A program made the position numbers and the translations under genes. The notes below the pieces were generated by a model that saw only the letters and a list, made by a program, of their open reading frames with translations, made no database searches and was not told the DNA's origin. A stretch of DNA of 64,000 nucleotides from Cellulomonas soli (lineage in GTDB: Bacteria > Actinomycetota > Actinomycetes > Actinomycetales > Cellulomonadaceae). Below are positions 7,079-16,962 of the stretch, one piece after another (the stretch's first letter is position 1; every line of letters begins with the position of its first letter). Location of the stretch: contig NZ_JACBZJ010000001.1 of the NCBI RefSeq assembly GCF_013409305.1, positions 3,038,001 to 3,102,000 of the forward strand, read 5' to 3'.

Positions 7079-8701
7079 ATGAGCACGCACCCGTTCCGCC
7101 GCGCCCTGCCCGCCGCGGCGCTCACCGCCGCCCTCGGGCTGACGCTCGCCGCCTGCGGGGGGTCGTCCGGCTCGCCCACGGCCCAGCCGAGCACGAGCGC
7201 CGCCGAGGCCGCACCCGTCCGCGGGGGCAACCTGACCTTCGCGATCACCGTCGACTCCAAGTGCATCGACCCGCAGCAGGTCGGCAACAACGACGCCATC
7301 GCGATCGCCCGGCAGACCGTCGCCTCGCTGACCGCTCAGGACCCGGACACCGGGGAGATCGTGCCGTGGATCGCGCAGTCGTGGGAGGTGAACGACGACG
7401 CCACCCAGTTCACGTTCCACCTCGTCGACGGCGCCACCTACGCCGACGGCACACCGATCGACGCCGCATCGGTGAAGACCAACTTCGAGGCGGTCGTCGC
7501 CCTCGGTGCCAAGGCGGTGCTCGGGTCGACCTACCTCGCCGGCCTGCAGGACGTCGCGGCACCCGACCCCAGCACGGTCGTCGTCACGTTCGGCGCACCC
7601 AGCGCCCAGTTCCTCCAGGCCTCCTCGACCTTCTCCCTCGGCCTGCTCTCGCCCGCCTCGGCGGCGCTGAGCGCCGAGGACAGGTGCGCCGGCCGCTACG
7701 TCGGCTCTGGCCCGTTCGTCGTCGAGAGCTACACGGTCGACCAGCAGGCCGTGCTCGCCCGGCGCGACGGCTACGCCTGGGGCCCGGCGGGCGCGAACGA
7801 CCACACCGACGAGGCGTACCTCGACACGGTGACCTTCGTGGTGGTCCCCGAGGCGGGGGTCCGCACCGGGAGCCTCGCCTCCGGCCAGATCGACGCCACC
7901 GCTGCGATCTCAGCGGTCGACCTGCCGCAGTTCGACGGCAACGGCTTCTGGATCGAGTACCGCGCCAACCCGGGCGTCGTCTACAACCTCTTCCCGAACG
8001 AGTCCCGGCCGCTGCTGGCTGACGAACGCGTGCGCCTCGCCCTGCTCAAGGGCATCAACCGTGAGGAGGTCACCTCGACCGTCCTCGGCACGCTGGACCA
8101 CCCCGCGACCGCCGCGCTCGCGCACTCCACGCCGTTCTACGAGGACCTCGGCGACCTGCTCGCCTACGACCCCGAGGGTGCCAAGGAGCTGCTCGACGAG
8201 GCCGGCTGGGTCGTGGGCGAGGACGGCATCCGCGTCAAGGACGGCCAGCGGCTCGAGACGACCGTGACCTTCTGGCAGCCCAAGGAGCCGCTCGAGCTCG
8301 TGCAGCAGGAGCTGCGTGCCATCGGGTTCGACCTGGAGCTCAACCAGCTGGCCATCGCCGAGGCGACCGCCGCGAATGCCTCGGGCGACTACGACCTCAG
8401 CTTCGGCAACCTCACCCGCTCCGACCCGGACATCCTGCGGACGCTCTTCTCGGTGAACGCCCGCAACACCAACCAGCGTGCGGCCGAGGAGGTCGACTCG
8501 CTGCTCGACGCCCAGGCCGCGGCCACCGACCCCGCCGAGCGTCAGAAGCTCGTCACGCAGGCCTCGACCCTGCTCCTCGAGCACGCCCACTCGATCCCCG
8601 TGGTCGAGCTGTCCACCACGATCGCGGCGTCCGAGCGGGTGCACGGCCTGACGTTCGAGGCCTCCACCCGGCTCGACTTCTACGACACCTGGGTGTCATG
8701 A
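7079..8701 (+). CDS. ABC importer substrate-binding lipoprotein (SBP family 5)
   Basis: The 540-residue protein begins MSTHPFRRALPAAALTAALGLTLAACGGSSG, a lipoprotein signal with lipobox LAAC. The mature part is a family 5 (dipeptide/nickel/oligopeptide) binding protein: it contains the long two-lobed fold and phrases such as DERVRLALLKGINREEVTSTVLG, AKELLDEAGW and DYDLSFGNLTRSDPDILRTLFS typical of the family. The ATG is 11 nt after GAGGAG and 127 nt after the SAM aptamer. The gene overlaps the next permease by 4 nt, starting a tightly packed importer operon. The ligand is likely an organosulfur compound such as an S-substituted cysteine derivative, inferred from context only. Confidence 0.9.
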   Translation: MSTHPFRRALPAAALTAALGLTLAACGGSSGSPTAQPSTSAAEAAPVRGGNLTFAITVDSKCIDPQQVGNNDAIAIARQTVASLTAQDPDTGEIVPWIAQSWEVNDDATQFTFHLVDGATYADGTPIDAASVKTNFEAVVALGAKAVLGSTYLAGLQDVAAPDPSTVVVTFGAPSAQFLQASSTFSLGLLSPASAALSAEDRCAGRYVGSGPFVVESYTVDQQAVLARRDGYAWGPAGANDHTDEAYLDTVTFVVVPEAGVRTGSLASGQIDATAAISAVDLPQFDGNGFWIEYRANPGVVYNLFPNESRPLLADERVRLALLKGINREEVTSTVLGTLDHPATAALAHSTPFYEDLGDLLAYDPEGAKELLDEAGWVVGEDGIRVKDGQRLETTVTFWQPKEPLELVQQELRAIGFDLELNQLAIAEATAANASGDYDLSFGNLTRSDPDILRTLFSVNARNTNQRAAEEVDSLLDAQAAATDPAERQKLVTQASTLLLEHAHSIPVVELSTTIAASERVHGLTFEASTRLDFYDTWVS

Positions 8702-9654
8702 CCGGCTACCTGCTGCGACGCGCGGCCCAGGGCGTCTTCGTGCTGTGGGCGGCGTTCACGCTCGCGTTCGCGATCCTCTACCTGCTGCCGAGCGACCCCG
8801 TGGCGATCATGGCGTCCAGCGGCGGCGAGCAGTCCGCCGTGGACCCCGCGCTGCTGGCCGACCTGCGCGCCCAGTACGGGCTGGACCGGTCCGCGCCGGC
8901 CCAGTACCTCGACGCGCTGCGGCGGGCGGTCCGGCTCGACTTCGGCAGCTCCTACCAGTCGGGTGCCCCTGCCACGCAGCTCATCCTCGACGTGCTGCCG
9001 CAGACCCTGCAGCTGACCGCGGCCGGACTGCTGCTGGCGGTCGTCCTGGGGGTGGGGCTCGCCGTCGCGAGCACCTACCCCCGGGCGCGGTGGGTGCGGC
9101 ACGCGCTCGCCTCGCTGCCCCCGCTCGGGGTGTCGCTGCCGGTCTTCTGGGTCGGGCTGATGCTCGTCCAGCTGTTCAGCTTCCGGTGGTCGCTGCTGCC
9201 CGCGATGGGCAACGACGGGCCCGCAGGCCTCGTGCTGCCCGCGGTGGCGCTGGCCGTGCCGACCTCCGCCTCGATCGCTCAGCTGCTCGCCCGCTCGTTG
9301 CGGTCCACGCTCACCGAGCCGTACATCGAGACCGCCCGGGCGAAGGGTGCCGGCAGGGCACGGGTGCACCTGCGGCACGCGCTGCGCAACGCCTCGCTGC
9401 CGGCCCTGACCGTGCTCGGTGTCGTCGTGGGTCAGCTGCTGTCCGGCGCGGTCGTCACCGAGACGGTGTTCTCCCGCGCGGGGCTCGGGCGGCTGACGGT
9501 GTCGGCGGTCAACACCCAGGACATCCCGGTGGTCATGGCCGTCGTCGTCTTCTCGGCGCTCGTCTTCGTGGTCGTGGCCCTCGTGACCGACCTGCTCTAC
9601 CCGCTGCTCGATCCGCGGATCAGCCTCCGCCAGACCTCGGCCTCGGCCGCCTGA
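8698..9654 (+). CDS. Dipeptide-type ABC permease 1 (DppB-like)
   Basis: The 318 residues have the six-helix BPD-transport fold of the DppB/OppB group: an N-terminal helix (GVFVLWAAFTLAFAILYLLPSDPV), a long periplasmic loop after it, and the coupling EAA-type motif SLRSTLTEPYIETARAKGAGRARVHLRHALRNASLPALT at about residues 200-240. It starts inside the stop codon of the binding protein (ATGA overlap) and precedes the second permease by 7-13 nt. It forms the membrane channel with that permease for the imported ligand. Confidence 0.9.
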   Translation: MTGYLLRRAAQGVFVLWAAFTLAFAILYLLPSDPVAIMASSGGEQSAVDPALLADLRAQYGLDRSAPAQYLDALRRAVRLDFGSSYQSGAPATQLILDVLPQTLQLTAAGLLLAVVLGVGLAVASTYPRARWVRHALASLPPLGVSLPVFWVGLMLVQLFSFRWSLLPAMGNDGPAGLVLPAVALAVPTSASIAQLLARSLRSTLTEPYIETARAKGAGRARVHLRHALRNASLPALTVLGVVVGQLLSGAVVTETVFSRAGLGRLTVSAVNTQDIPVVMAVVVFSALVFVVVALVTDLLYPLLDPRISLRQTSASAA

Positions 9655-9667
9655 GAGGGGCATGACC

Positions 9668-10621
9668 ATGACCGCACCCACCACGGTGACGTCCCAGGAC
9701 ACCCGGCGCCCGCCCGGGACGGTACCGGCGTTCGCGCCGCAGCTCGGGGAGGCGCCCGGGGTCGCGGTGCGGGACGCCGGCGCCCCTGGCCGTCGGCGGA
9801 CAGGCCCGTGGCGGACGCTGCGACGGCAGCCCGGGCTCGTGCTCGCCCTGCTCGTGCTCGTGACCGCGCTGGCCTGGGCGGTCGTGCCCGGCGCGTTCAC
9901 CCCGGCGGACCCGATCACCGGCATCCCCGCCGAACGACTCCAGGCGCCCTCGGGGCTCCACCCCTTCGGCACGGACCACCTCGGTCGCGACCTGTTCGCG
10001 CGGGTGGTGCACGGCTCGGCGCTCTCCTTGCGGGCCACCGTGGTCGCGGTCGTCGTCGGGCTCGTCGCCGGTTCCGCGCTCGGCCTGCTCGCCGGGTACC
10101 TGCGCGGCTGGGTCGACGACCTCGTCGGGCGGCTCGTGGACGTCCTGCTCGCCGTTCCGGGGCTGCTGCTCTCGCTCGCGATCGTCACCGTGCTCGGCTT
10201 CGGGTCGGTGAACGTCGCGATCGCGGTCGGGCTGACCAGTGTCGCGAGCTTCGCCCGCGTGATGCGCGCCGAGGCGCTGCGCACCAGCACCTCGGTGTAC
10301 GTCGAGGCGGCGCGGGCCAGCGGCGCCCGGTGGTACTCCGTCGTCGGCCGGCATGTGCTGCCGAACTCGACCGGTCCCGTCGTCGCGCTCGGGGCGCTGG
10401 AGTTCGGCACCGCGATCCTGGCGATCTCCGCGCTCAGCTTCCTCGGCTACGGCGCGGCCCCGCCCGCTCCCGAGTGGGGATCGCTCGTCTCCGAGGGGCG
10501 CAGCTACCTGGCCACCGCGTGGTGGCTGGCCACCTTCCCCGGACTCGTGATCGCCGCAGTCGTCCTGGCGGCGAACCGCGTCGCCCGGGCGCTCGAACCG
10601 CAGCAGGAGGAGGACGCATGA
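9668..10621 (+). CDS. Dipeptide-type ABC permease 2 (DppC-like)
   Basis: This is the DppC/OppC-like partner permease of about 317 residues: a Pro-rich cytoplasmic N-terminus, a first helix near PGLVLALLVLVTALAWAVVPGAF, the signature HPFGTDHLGRDLFARVVHGSALSL, and the EAA-loop MRAEALRTSTSVYVEAARASGARWYSVVGRHVLPNS. The second ATG (9668) was chosen because GAGGGG ends 7 nt before it; the first ATG (9662) would leave only 1 nt. The stop overlaps the start of the ATPase gene by 4 nt, indicating translational coupling. Confidence 0.88.
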   Translation: MTAPTTVTSQDTRRPPGTVPAFAPQLGEAPGVAVRDAGAPGRRRTGPWRTLRRQPGLVLALLVLVTALAWAVVPGAFTPADPITGIPAERLQAPSGLHPFGTDHLGRDLFARVVHGSALSLRATVVAVVVGLVAGSALGLLAGYLRGWVDDLVGRLVDVLLAVPGLLLSLAIVTVLGFGSVNVAIAVGLTSVASFARVMRAEALRTSTSVYVEAARASGARWYSVVGRHVLPNSTGPVVALGALEFGTAILAISALSFLGYGAAPPAPEWGSLVSEGRSYLATAWWLATFPGLVIAAVVLAANRVARALEPQQEEDA

Positions 10622-12330
10622 GCAGCACCGACGCCGGCAGCACCGATCCGGGCGGCACAGGGGCACTCGGGGCGGACGGGACCTCGGACGCACTGCTCGT
10701 GGTCGAGGACCTGCACGTCTCGTACCCCACCGACGGCGAGCGCGTACCCGCCGTGCGCGGGGTGTCGCTGCACGTGGCTCGCGGCGAGGTCGTGGCGCTC
10801 GTCGGCGAGTCCGGCTCGGGCAAGAGCACCACCGCGCACGCCGTCCTGCACCTGCTGGCGGGTGGGGGTCGGGTCGACGGCGGGCGCCTCCGGTTCGCCG
10901 GGCTCGATCTGGAGGAACTCACCGAGAAGGAGTGGTCGCAGGTCCGCGGCCGACGGATCGGCCTGATCCCGCAGGACCCGACGGCCTCGCTCAACCCGGT
11001 CGCCCGGGTCGGCGACCAGGTCGCCGAGGTGCTCGTCGTGCACGGGCTCGCCCGGGGGCGAGCGGCGCGGGCGAGGGCTGTCGAGCTGCTGGCCGAGGCC
11101 GGGCTGGACCGCCCCGAGGTCCGGGCGCGTCAGTACCCGTCCCAGCTGTCCGGCGGGATGCGTCAACGGGTCCTGATCGCGATCGCGCTCGCGGCCAGGC
11201 CCGACCTGGTGGTGGCCGACGAGCCGACCAGCGCGCTCGACGTCACGGTGCAGCGGCAGATCCTCGACCACATCGGCTCGCTCACGCGGACCCTGGGCAC
11301 GTCCGTGCTGCTGATCACCCACGACCTGGGCGTCGCCGCCGACCGGGCGGACCGCATCGTCGTCCTGCAGCACGGGCGCGTCGTCGAGCAGGGTCCGGCG
11401 GCGCGGGTCCTGACCGCACCGCAGCACCCCTACACGCGGGCGCTGCTGGCTGCCGCACCGAGCCTGGCCGACCCTCGCCTCGAGGTGGTCGAACGCGCGA
11501 CGGCGCAGGACCCGCCGACATCGCTCACGCGCGAGGAACCTCTGCTCGTCGCCGAGCACCTGGTCAAGGACTTCGCGCTGCCGCGGGCGGCGGGCCGCGG
11601 CAGGCGGCACCGGGCCGTCGACGACGTCGGGTTCACCATCGGACGCGGACGCACCTTCGCCCTGGTGGGGGAGTCCGGTTCCGGCAAGAGCACCACCGCA
11701 CGTCTGGTTCTGCGCCTCGAGCGGCCGACCTCCGGAACGGTGCACCTCGACCGCATCGACCTGACCGCGGCGCGCGGCGAGCGTCTGCGCCGGTTGCGGC
11801 GACGGTTCCAGGTCGTGCACCAGAGTCCGTACGCCTCGCTCGACCCGCGGTTCACGGTCGGCCGGTCGATCGCCGAACCGTTGCGCTCGTTCCGTGTCGC
11901 CGGCCCACGTGAGCGTGCGGCCCGGGTGCACGAGCTGCTCGAGCAGGTCGCGCTGCCCGCGTCGTACGCGTCGCGCCTGCCAGGCGAGCTGTCCGGCGGC
12001 CAGCGGCAGCGTGTCGCGATCGCGCGGGCGCTGGCCCTGCAGCCCGACCTGGTCGTGCTCGACGAACCGGTCTCCGCGCTCGACGTGTCCGTGCAGGCGC
12101 AGATCCTGACGCTGCTCGCGGACCTGCAGGCCGAGCACGGGCTGAGCTACCTGTTCATCTCGCACGACCTTGCCGTCGTCCGCCAGGTCGCCGACGAGGT
12201 CGGCGTGCTGCATCGCGGCAGGCTGGTCGAGGTGGGCCCGACCGAGCGTGTGCTGCACGACCCGCAGGCCGAGCACACGCGCGAGCTGGTCGACGCGATC
12301 CCGGGCAGACGCGCGCGTGCCCTGACGTGA
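10618..12330 (+). CDS. Dipeptide-type ABC ATPase, DppD-DppF fusion
   Basis: The 570-residue protein carries two complete ABC ATPase domains. The first has Walker A GESGSGKST, signature LSGGMRQRV and Walker B LVVADEP. The second, from about residue 305, has GESGSGKST, LSGGQRQRV and LVVLDEP. Each is followed by the oligopeptide C-terminal segment (QHPYTRALLAAAPSLADP after the first). It would power import through the two permeases just upstream. Fusion of the usual DppD and DppF subunits in one chain is common in actinobacteria. Confidence 0.92.
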   Translation: MSSTDAGSTDPGGTGALGADGTSDALLVVEDLHVSYPTDGERVPAVRGVSLHVARGEVVALVGESGSGKSTTAHAVLHLLAGGGRVDGGRLRFAGLDLEELTEKEWSQVRGRRIGLIPQDPTASLNPVARVGDQVAEVLVVHGLARGRAARARAVELLAEAGLDRPEVRARQYPSQLSGGMRQRVLIAIALAARPDLVVADEPTSALDVTVQRQILDHIGSLTRTLGTSVLLITHDLGVAADRADRIVVLQHGRVVEQGPAARVLTAPQHPYTRALLAAAPSLADPRLEVVERATAQDPPTSLTREEPLLVAEHLVKDFALPRAAGRGRRHRAVDDVGFTIGRGRTFALVGESGSGKSTTARLVLRLERPTSGTVHLDRIDLTAARGERLRRLRRRFQVVHQSPYASLDPRFTVGRSIAEPLRSFRVAGPRERAARVHELLEQVALPASYASRLPGELSGGQRQRVAIARALALQPDLVVLDEPVSALDVSVQAQILTLLADLQAEHGLSYLFISHDLAVVRQVADEVGVLHRGRLVEVGPTERVLHDPQAEHTRELVDAIPGRRARALT

Positions 12331-12418
12331 GCCGGGTGAGCACGCCGACCGCAGGTCCGCCCTGCCCATCTGCCTCCCACTCGTTGCTCTGCCCGTCGAA
12401 CCCCCGGAAGGACTCCCT

Positions 12419-12949
12419 GTGACCACCCACACGACCCCGTCCACCCCGTCCACCCCGTCGCCCGCGCCCGCGGTGGACCTCAGCCTCGACGAGGCCGGCG
12501 CCCTCGCCCCGCTCGTCACGGCCCAGGCCGCCGCGGTGCGCGTGCAGGCCGGTGCGGTCCTCGTCGACGTGCGCAGCGAGGCGGGCCGCGCAGCGACCGG
12601 GAGCATCCCCGGCGCGACGGTGACCGACCGGTACGCGCTCGACGAGGCGTTCGACCTGACCTCGGCCGCCCGGCAGGTGCCGGTGCTCGCGCTGGACACG
12701 CCGATCGTGGTGGTGTGCGGGTCCGTGCGGGGATCCGGCCCGGTCGCCGCGGCGTTGCGCGCCCGAGGCTTCACCGACGTCGTGCACGTCGAGGGAGGCT
12801 TCGGCGCCTGGGACGAGGCCGGTCTGCCCACGCTGCCACCGGCACAGGCACCGGTACCGGCACAGGCACCGGCACAGGCACTCGCACCGACCGCGGACGG
12901 CGCGGCGGGGGCGGGCCCCGAGGTGGCGGGGGAGCGGCGTGCCCGCTGA
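12419..12949 (+). CDS. Rhodanese-like sulfurtransferase domain protein
   Basis: The 176-residue protein has a single rhodanese fold: VLVDVRSEAGRAATGSIPGA, then VVVCGSVRGSG with the catalytic-loop cysteine, then GFTDVVHVEGGFGAWDEAGLP, the normal C-terminal end of the domain. The active loop CGSVRGS fits the CxxxxR[ST] pattern. Such proteins carry persulfide sulfur. An unusual N-terminal extension (Thr-Ser-Pro-rich) and a C-terminal Pro-Ala-Gln linker encoded by 12-bp repeats (about 12839-12885) flank the domain. It overlaps the amidohydrolase gene by 11 nt. In this cluster it may take up sulfur released from the imported compound. Confidence 0.85.
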   Translation: MTTHTTPSTPSTPSPAPAVDLSLDEAGALAPLVTAQAAAVRVQAGAVLVDVRSEAGRAATGSIPGATVTDRYALDEAFDLTSAARQVPVLALDTPIVVVCGSVRGSGPVAAALRARGFTDVVHVEGGFGAWDEAGLPTLPPAQAPVPAQAPAQALAPTADGAAGAGPEVAGERRAR

Positions 12950-14336
12950 CGCCCGGCTGGTGCCCAGCACGGCGTTCCTCGACGGGCTGCGCGCGCAGAC
13001 GGACCGCCGCCGTGCCGCGTTCACGCCCCTCGCCTCGCCGTTCGCCGGAGCAGACCCGGCCGCCGAGAGCCGGGTACGTGCCGCGGCTGCGCTCGACCGC
13101 GAACCCGTGCTCGCGCTGGCCCGCGACCTGCACGCGCACCCCGAGGTGGCGTTCGGCGAGGTCCGTTCGGTGGGTGCCGTGGCCGACCTTCTGGCGCGCC
13201 GAGGGGTGCGCGCGAGCGTGGGCTCGCACGGGCTCGGCACGTCGCTGCGGGCCGGGCTGAGCGCGGCCGGACCGGACGACGGTGCCGTGCGTCCCGACGC
13301 CGGACCGACGATCGCGGTGCTGGCCGAGTACGACGCCCTGCCGGACGTCGGGCACGCGTGCGGCCACCACCTGATCGCCGCGGCGGCCACCGGCGCGTTC
13401 CTCGCGCTGCACCGCGCGGCCGCCGACGGCCTGCGGTTCCCCGGACGCCTCCTGCTGCTGGGCACGCCGGCCGAGGAGGGCAGCTCGGGCAAGGAGCTGC
13501 TGGCGCGGACGGGGTTCTTCGACGGTGTGGACGCCGCGATCATGGTCCACCCGTTCGGCTACGACGTCGTCGACCACCCGTTCCTCGGTCGCCGGCAGCT
13601 GCGGGTGACGTACCACGGGGTCGCCGCGCACGCCTCGGCGAGCCCGTTCATGGGCCGCAACGCCCTCGATGCCGTCGCGCTGCACTACCAGGCCGTCGCG
13701 ATGCTGCGTCAGCACCTGCCGCCCTCGGACCGCGTGCACGGCATCGTCGTCGAGGGGGGTGAGCGGCCCAGCGTGGTACCCGAACGGGCGACCGTCGAGT
13801 ACTACCTGCGTTCGGCGCACCCGGCGACGCTGCGCGACCTGTCGGGGCGTCTGGGGGACATCGCCCACGGGGCGGCGCTCGCGACCGGGACCCGCGCCGA
13901 GCTGGAGTGGGACCGGGCGCCGTTCACGCTGCCGGTGCGCACCAACGCCCCGTTGGCCGCCCGGTGGGCGCGCCACCAGGCGACGCAGGGTCGCACGGCG
14001 CTCGCGGGCGGCGTGGTCCCCGACATCCTCGCGGCGTCCACCGACTTCGGGAACGTCAGCGTCCGGCTCCCCGGCATCCACCCGATGATCGCGGTCGGCG
14101 ACCCGGACGTCGCCCTGCACACCCGGAAGTTCGCCCGCGCCGCAGGGGGCCCCGCGGGGGACGCCGCGGTGGTCGACGGCGCGGTGGGGCTCGCACTGAC
14201 GGCCCTGGACTACCTGCTCGACCCGGCGCTGCGCGCGGCGGTCCGGCAGGACTTCGAGGACGCCGGGGGCGTCCTGGACGTGCCGGGGTACTTCGTCGAC
14301 CCGCTCACCCGCACTCCTGAAGGAGACCTCACGTGA
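12939..14336 (+). CDS. M20 family amidohydrolase / deacylase
   Basis: The 465-residue protein belongs to the M20 metallo-amidohydrolases (AbgA/AbgB, YxeP, N-acyl amino acid deacylases). Metal-site motifs are visible: [47 protein letters not shown], a dimerisation-domain stretch [20 protein letters not shown], and a C-terminal STDFGNVS metal-ligand region. It has no signal peptide. In Bacillus yxe and ytm/ytn operons M20 enzymes of this kind deacetylate N-acetyl-S-substituted cysteines before monooxygenase cleavage, the likely job here. The GTG start overlaps the rhodanese gene and the stop overlaps the next gene by 4 nt. Confidence 0.88.
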   Translation: MPADARLVPSTAFLDGLRAQTDRRRAAFTPLASPFAGADPAAESRVRAAAALDREPVLALARDLHAHPEVAFGEVRSVGAVADLLARRGVRASVGSHGLGTSLRAGLSAAGPDDGAVRPDAGPTIAVLAEYDALPDVGHACGHHLIAAAATGAFLALHRAAADGLRFPGRLLLLGTPAEEGSSGKELLARTGFFDGVDAAIMVHPFGYDVVDHPFLGRRQLRVTYHGVAAHASASPFMGRNALDAVALHYQAVAMLRQHLPPSDRVHGIVVEGGERPSVVPERATVEYYLRSAHPATLRDLSGRLGDIAHGAALATGTRAELEWDRAPFTLPVRTNAPLAARWARHQATQGRTALAGGVVPDILAASTDFGNVSVRLPGIHPMIAVGDPDVALHTRKFARAAGGPAGDAAVVDGAVGLALTALDYLLDPALRAAVRQDFEDAGGVLDVPGYFVDPLTRTPEGDLT

Positions 14337-15517
14337 AGTTCCAGGTCCTGGACATCGTCCCGCACGCAGCCCATCCCGTGACCGGCGAGCTGCTGGACAC
14401 CTCGACCCGCCTCGAACGGGTCGTGGAGACCGCTCAGCTGGCCGAACAGCTCGGGCTCGACTCGTTCTCGGTGGGGGAGCGGCATGCGGGCGACTTCCTG
14501 TCCTCGTCCCCGACCGTGCTGCTCGGCGCGCTGGCGCAGGCGACGGACCGGATCCTGCTGAGCACGGGCGTCACGGTGCTCTCGCTGCTCGACCCGGTGC
14601 GGGTCGCCGAGGACTACGCGACGGTCGACGTGCTCTCGCGGGGTCGGCTCGAGATCGTCATCGGCAAGGGCAACGAGGACAAGCACTTCCCGCTGTTCGG
14701 CCTCGACATCGCCCACCAGTACGAGTACCTGGAGGAGAACCACGCGCTGCTGCGGCTGCTGCTGAGCCAGGAGGACGTCCGCTGGGCGGGGACGCACCGC
14801 CCCTCGCTCGAGGGTGCGACCACGCTGCCCCGGCCGTTCGACGGTCCGTTCCGGATCTGGCACGGGTCGGCGACGAGCACGTTCGCCGTCGACCTGGCGG
14901 CCCGCCACGGCGAGCCGATCGTCTCGGCGAACGCGTTCCAGCCGCGCGAGAACTACAAAATCCTCATCGACCGCTACCGCGAACAGCTGGTGGCCCACGG
15001 CCACGACCCGGCGGTCGGCTACGTCGGGTCCGGTTCGGGAGGCCTGTTCCTGGCCGACACCACCGAGCAGGCGACCGAGGAGTACCGGGAGGTGTACGAG
15101 GCGTTCGCGCAGCGGGGGGTCGTCCGGCACGGTGGCGACCAGCGGCCCGGCAAGGCGTCCTCGTTCACCACGATCGAGGACGCGGTCGACCGCGGCCCGG
15201 CCCTCGTCGGCTCGCCCGAACGTGTCGCGGAGAAGATCCTCGACTACCACCGGGCCTACGGGCACGACCTGCAGTCGGTCTCGCTCAACCCGGTGCTGCC
15301 GTACGAGCAGCAGCACGACGTGCTGCGACGGTTCGCCGAGGAGGTCGTCCCGCTCGTGCGGCGCGAGGTGTCGACGACGCTGTGGGGGCCGCAGGACCCC
15401 GGTCGCGCCCGCGGGCTGGCCCGGTTCGACGGGCCCCCGCTCGGCTCGCAGGCACAGGTGCCCGCCGGGCGGACGCCCGATCCGGCTCGCGTGGTCGGGA
15501 CTACCCTGGCGGGATGA
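14333..15517 (+). CDS. Luciferase-like monooxygenase, KPN_01858-like
   Basis: The 394-residue protein is a luciferase-like FMN monooxygenase: [77 protein letters not shown]. It resembles, from memory, the subgroup named KPN_01858 that occurs beside ABC importers and amidohydrolases. It would use reduced flavin and oxygen on the deacylated substrate. The GTG start follows TGAAGGAG (14318-14324) and overlaps the amidohydrolase stop. Its own stop overlaps the proA start, and a proA promoter lies within its last codons. No separate flavin reductase gene is present in the cluster. Confidence 0.82.
   Translation: MKFQVLDIVPHAAHPVTGELLDTSTRLERVVETAQLAEQLGLDSFSVGERHAGDFLSSSPTVLLGALAQATDRILLSTGVTVLSLLDPVRVAEDYATVDVLSRGRLEIVIGKGNEDKHFPLFGLDIAHQYEYLEENHALLRLLLSQEDVRWAGTHRPSLEGATTLPRPFDGPFRIWHGSATSTFAVDLAARHGEPIVSANAFQPRENYKILIDRYREQLVAHGHDPAVGYVGSGSGGLFLADTTEQATEEYREVYEAFAQRGVVRHGGDQRPGKASSFTTIEDAVDRGPALVGSPERVAEKILDYHRAYGHDLQSVSLNPVLPYEQQHDVLRRFAEEVVPLVRREVSTTLWGPQDPGRARGLARFDGPPLGSQAQVPAGRTPDPARVVGTTLAG
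15502..15507 (+). promoter_or_regulatory. -10 box for leaderless proA
   Basis: TACCCT (TAnnnT) ends 6 nt before the proA ATG, the spacing that places the transcript start on the start codon. No convincing -35 box is seen. It would let proA be transcribed independently of the upstream SAM-controlled operon. Confidence 0.45.
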
Positions 15518-16845
15518 GCGCCACCGTCGACTCCCCGGTGCAGGTCTCCTCCGACGCCGCCGGTCCGCACGGCCCCTCGGACGAGGTCGTCGCGCAGGTC
15601 CGCGCGGTCGCACGCCGCGCCAAGGACGCCTCGCGCGTGCTCGCCACGGCCAACCGCTCCACCAAGGACGCGGCGCTGCACGCGTTGGCCGACGCACTCG
15701 TGGCGTCGACCGACGAGATCGTGGCGGCGAACGCCGAGGACCTCGCGCGCGGCCGGGCGGCAGGGACGTCCGCGGGGCTGCTGGACCGGCTGGCGCTCGA
15801 CCCCGGACGGATCGTGGCCATCGCGGACGCCCTGCGCGAGCTCGCGGCGCTCCCGGACCCGGTCGGTGAGGTCGTGCGCGGCTCGACGCTGCCCAACGGG
15901 CTTCGCCTGCGGCAGGTCCGTGTCCCGATGGGTGTCGTCGGCATGATCTACGAGGCGCGCCCGAACGTGACGGTCGACGCCGCGGGGCTCGCGCTCAAGA
16001 GCGGCAACGCGGTCGTCCTGCGGGGCGGTTCGGCGGCCGCCCGCAGCAACGAGGTCATCGTCGGCGTGCTCGCCGCCGCGCTCGAGCAGAACGGCCTGCC
16101 CGGCGACCTGGTGCAGTCGATCGACGCGTGGGGCCGGGAAGGTGCGGTGGCCCTCATGCATGCGCGCGGTCTGGTCGACGTGCTCGTGCCGCGAGGCGGC
16201 GCCGACCTGATCCGGACCGTGGTGCGCGAGTCGACGGTGCCCGTCGTGGAGACCGGCGTCGGCAACTGCCACGTCTACGTCGACGAGACCGCCGACCTGG
16301 CGATGGCGCTGCCGATCATCCTCAACGCCAAGACGCAGCGCGTGGGCGTGTGCAACGCCGCCGAGACGCTGCTGGTCCACCAGGCCGTGGCCGACGAGTT
16401 CCTGCCGGTGGCCCTGGCTGCGCTCGCGGACGCCGGCGTGACGATCCACGCGGACGCCGAGTCCCGTCGCCTGGCACCCGAGGAGGTGTCGGTGGTCCCG
16501 GCCACCGACGAGGACTGGGCCACCGAGTACCTGTCGCTCGACCTGGCCGTGAAGGTCGTCGAGGACCTGGACGAGGCGCTCGAGCACATCCGTGCATGGA
16601 GCTCGGGTCACACCGAGGCGATCGTGACGCGCGACCTGGCGGCCTCCGAGCGGTTCGTCGCCGAGGTCGACTCGGCGGCCGTGATGGTGAACGCCTCGAC
16701 GCGGTTCACCGACGGCGGTCAGCTGGGCCTGGGGGCGGAGATCGGCATCTCGACGCAGAAGCTGCACGCGCGTGGTCCGATGGGCCTGGCCGAGCTGACG
16801 ACCACGAAGTGGATCGTCCACGGCGACGGGCACGTGCGGCCCTGA
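15514..16845 (+). CDS. proA: Gamma-glutamyl phosphate reductase
   Basis: ProA reduces gamma-glutamyl phosphate to glutamate semialdehyde with NADPH in proline synthesis. The 443-residue product has the aldehyde-dehydrogenase fold with [58 protein letters not shown] and the catalytic-cysteine stretch [17 protein letters not shown], and ends [15 protein letters not shown]. The ATG at 15514 overlaps the monooxygenase stop and lacks a good ribosome site, consistent with leaderless translation from TACCCT. The partner proB is 10 kb upstream rather than adjacent. Confidence 0.96.
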   Translation: MSATVDSPVQVSSDAAGPHGPSDEVVAQVRAVARRAKDASRVLATANRSTKDAALHALADALVASTDEIVAANAEDLARGRAAGTSAGLLDRLALDPGRIVAIADALRELAALPDPVGEVVRGSTLPNGLRLRQVRVPMGVVGMIYEARPNVTVDAAGLALKSGNAVVLRGGSAAARSNEVIVGVLAAALEQNGLPGDLVQSIDAWGREGAVALMHARGLVDVLVPRGGADLIRTVVRESTVPVVETGVGNCHVYVDETADLAMALPIILNAKTQRVGVCNAAETLLVHQAVADEFLPVALAALADAGVTIHADAESRRLAPEEVSVVPATDEDWATEYLSLDLAVKVVEDLDEALEHIRAWSSGHTEAIVTRDLAASERFVAEVDSAAVMVNASTRFTDGGQLGLGAEIGISTQKLHARGPMGLAELTTTKWIVHGDGHVRP

Positions 16846-16962
16846 GGCCAGGCTGGGCGTGCGCTGTGGGATTCGTCGCGCAGGCGTGACATTCCGGACG
16901 AGAGCACCCGCGCGGCATGCGCTGCATGCGACACTTGGTCCTCCCGACCACAGGAGGACGAC

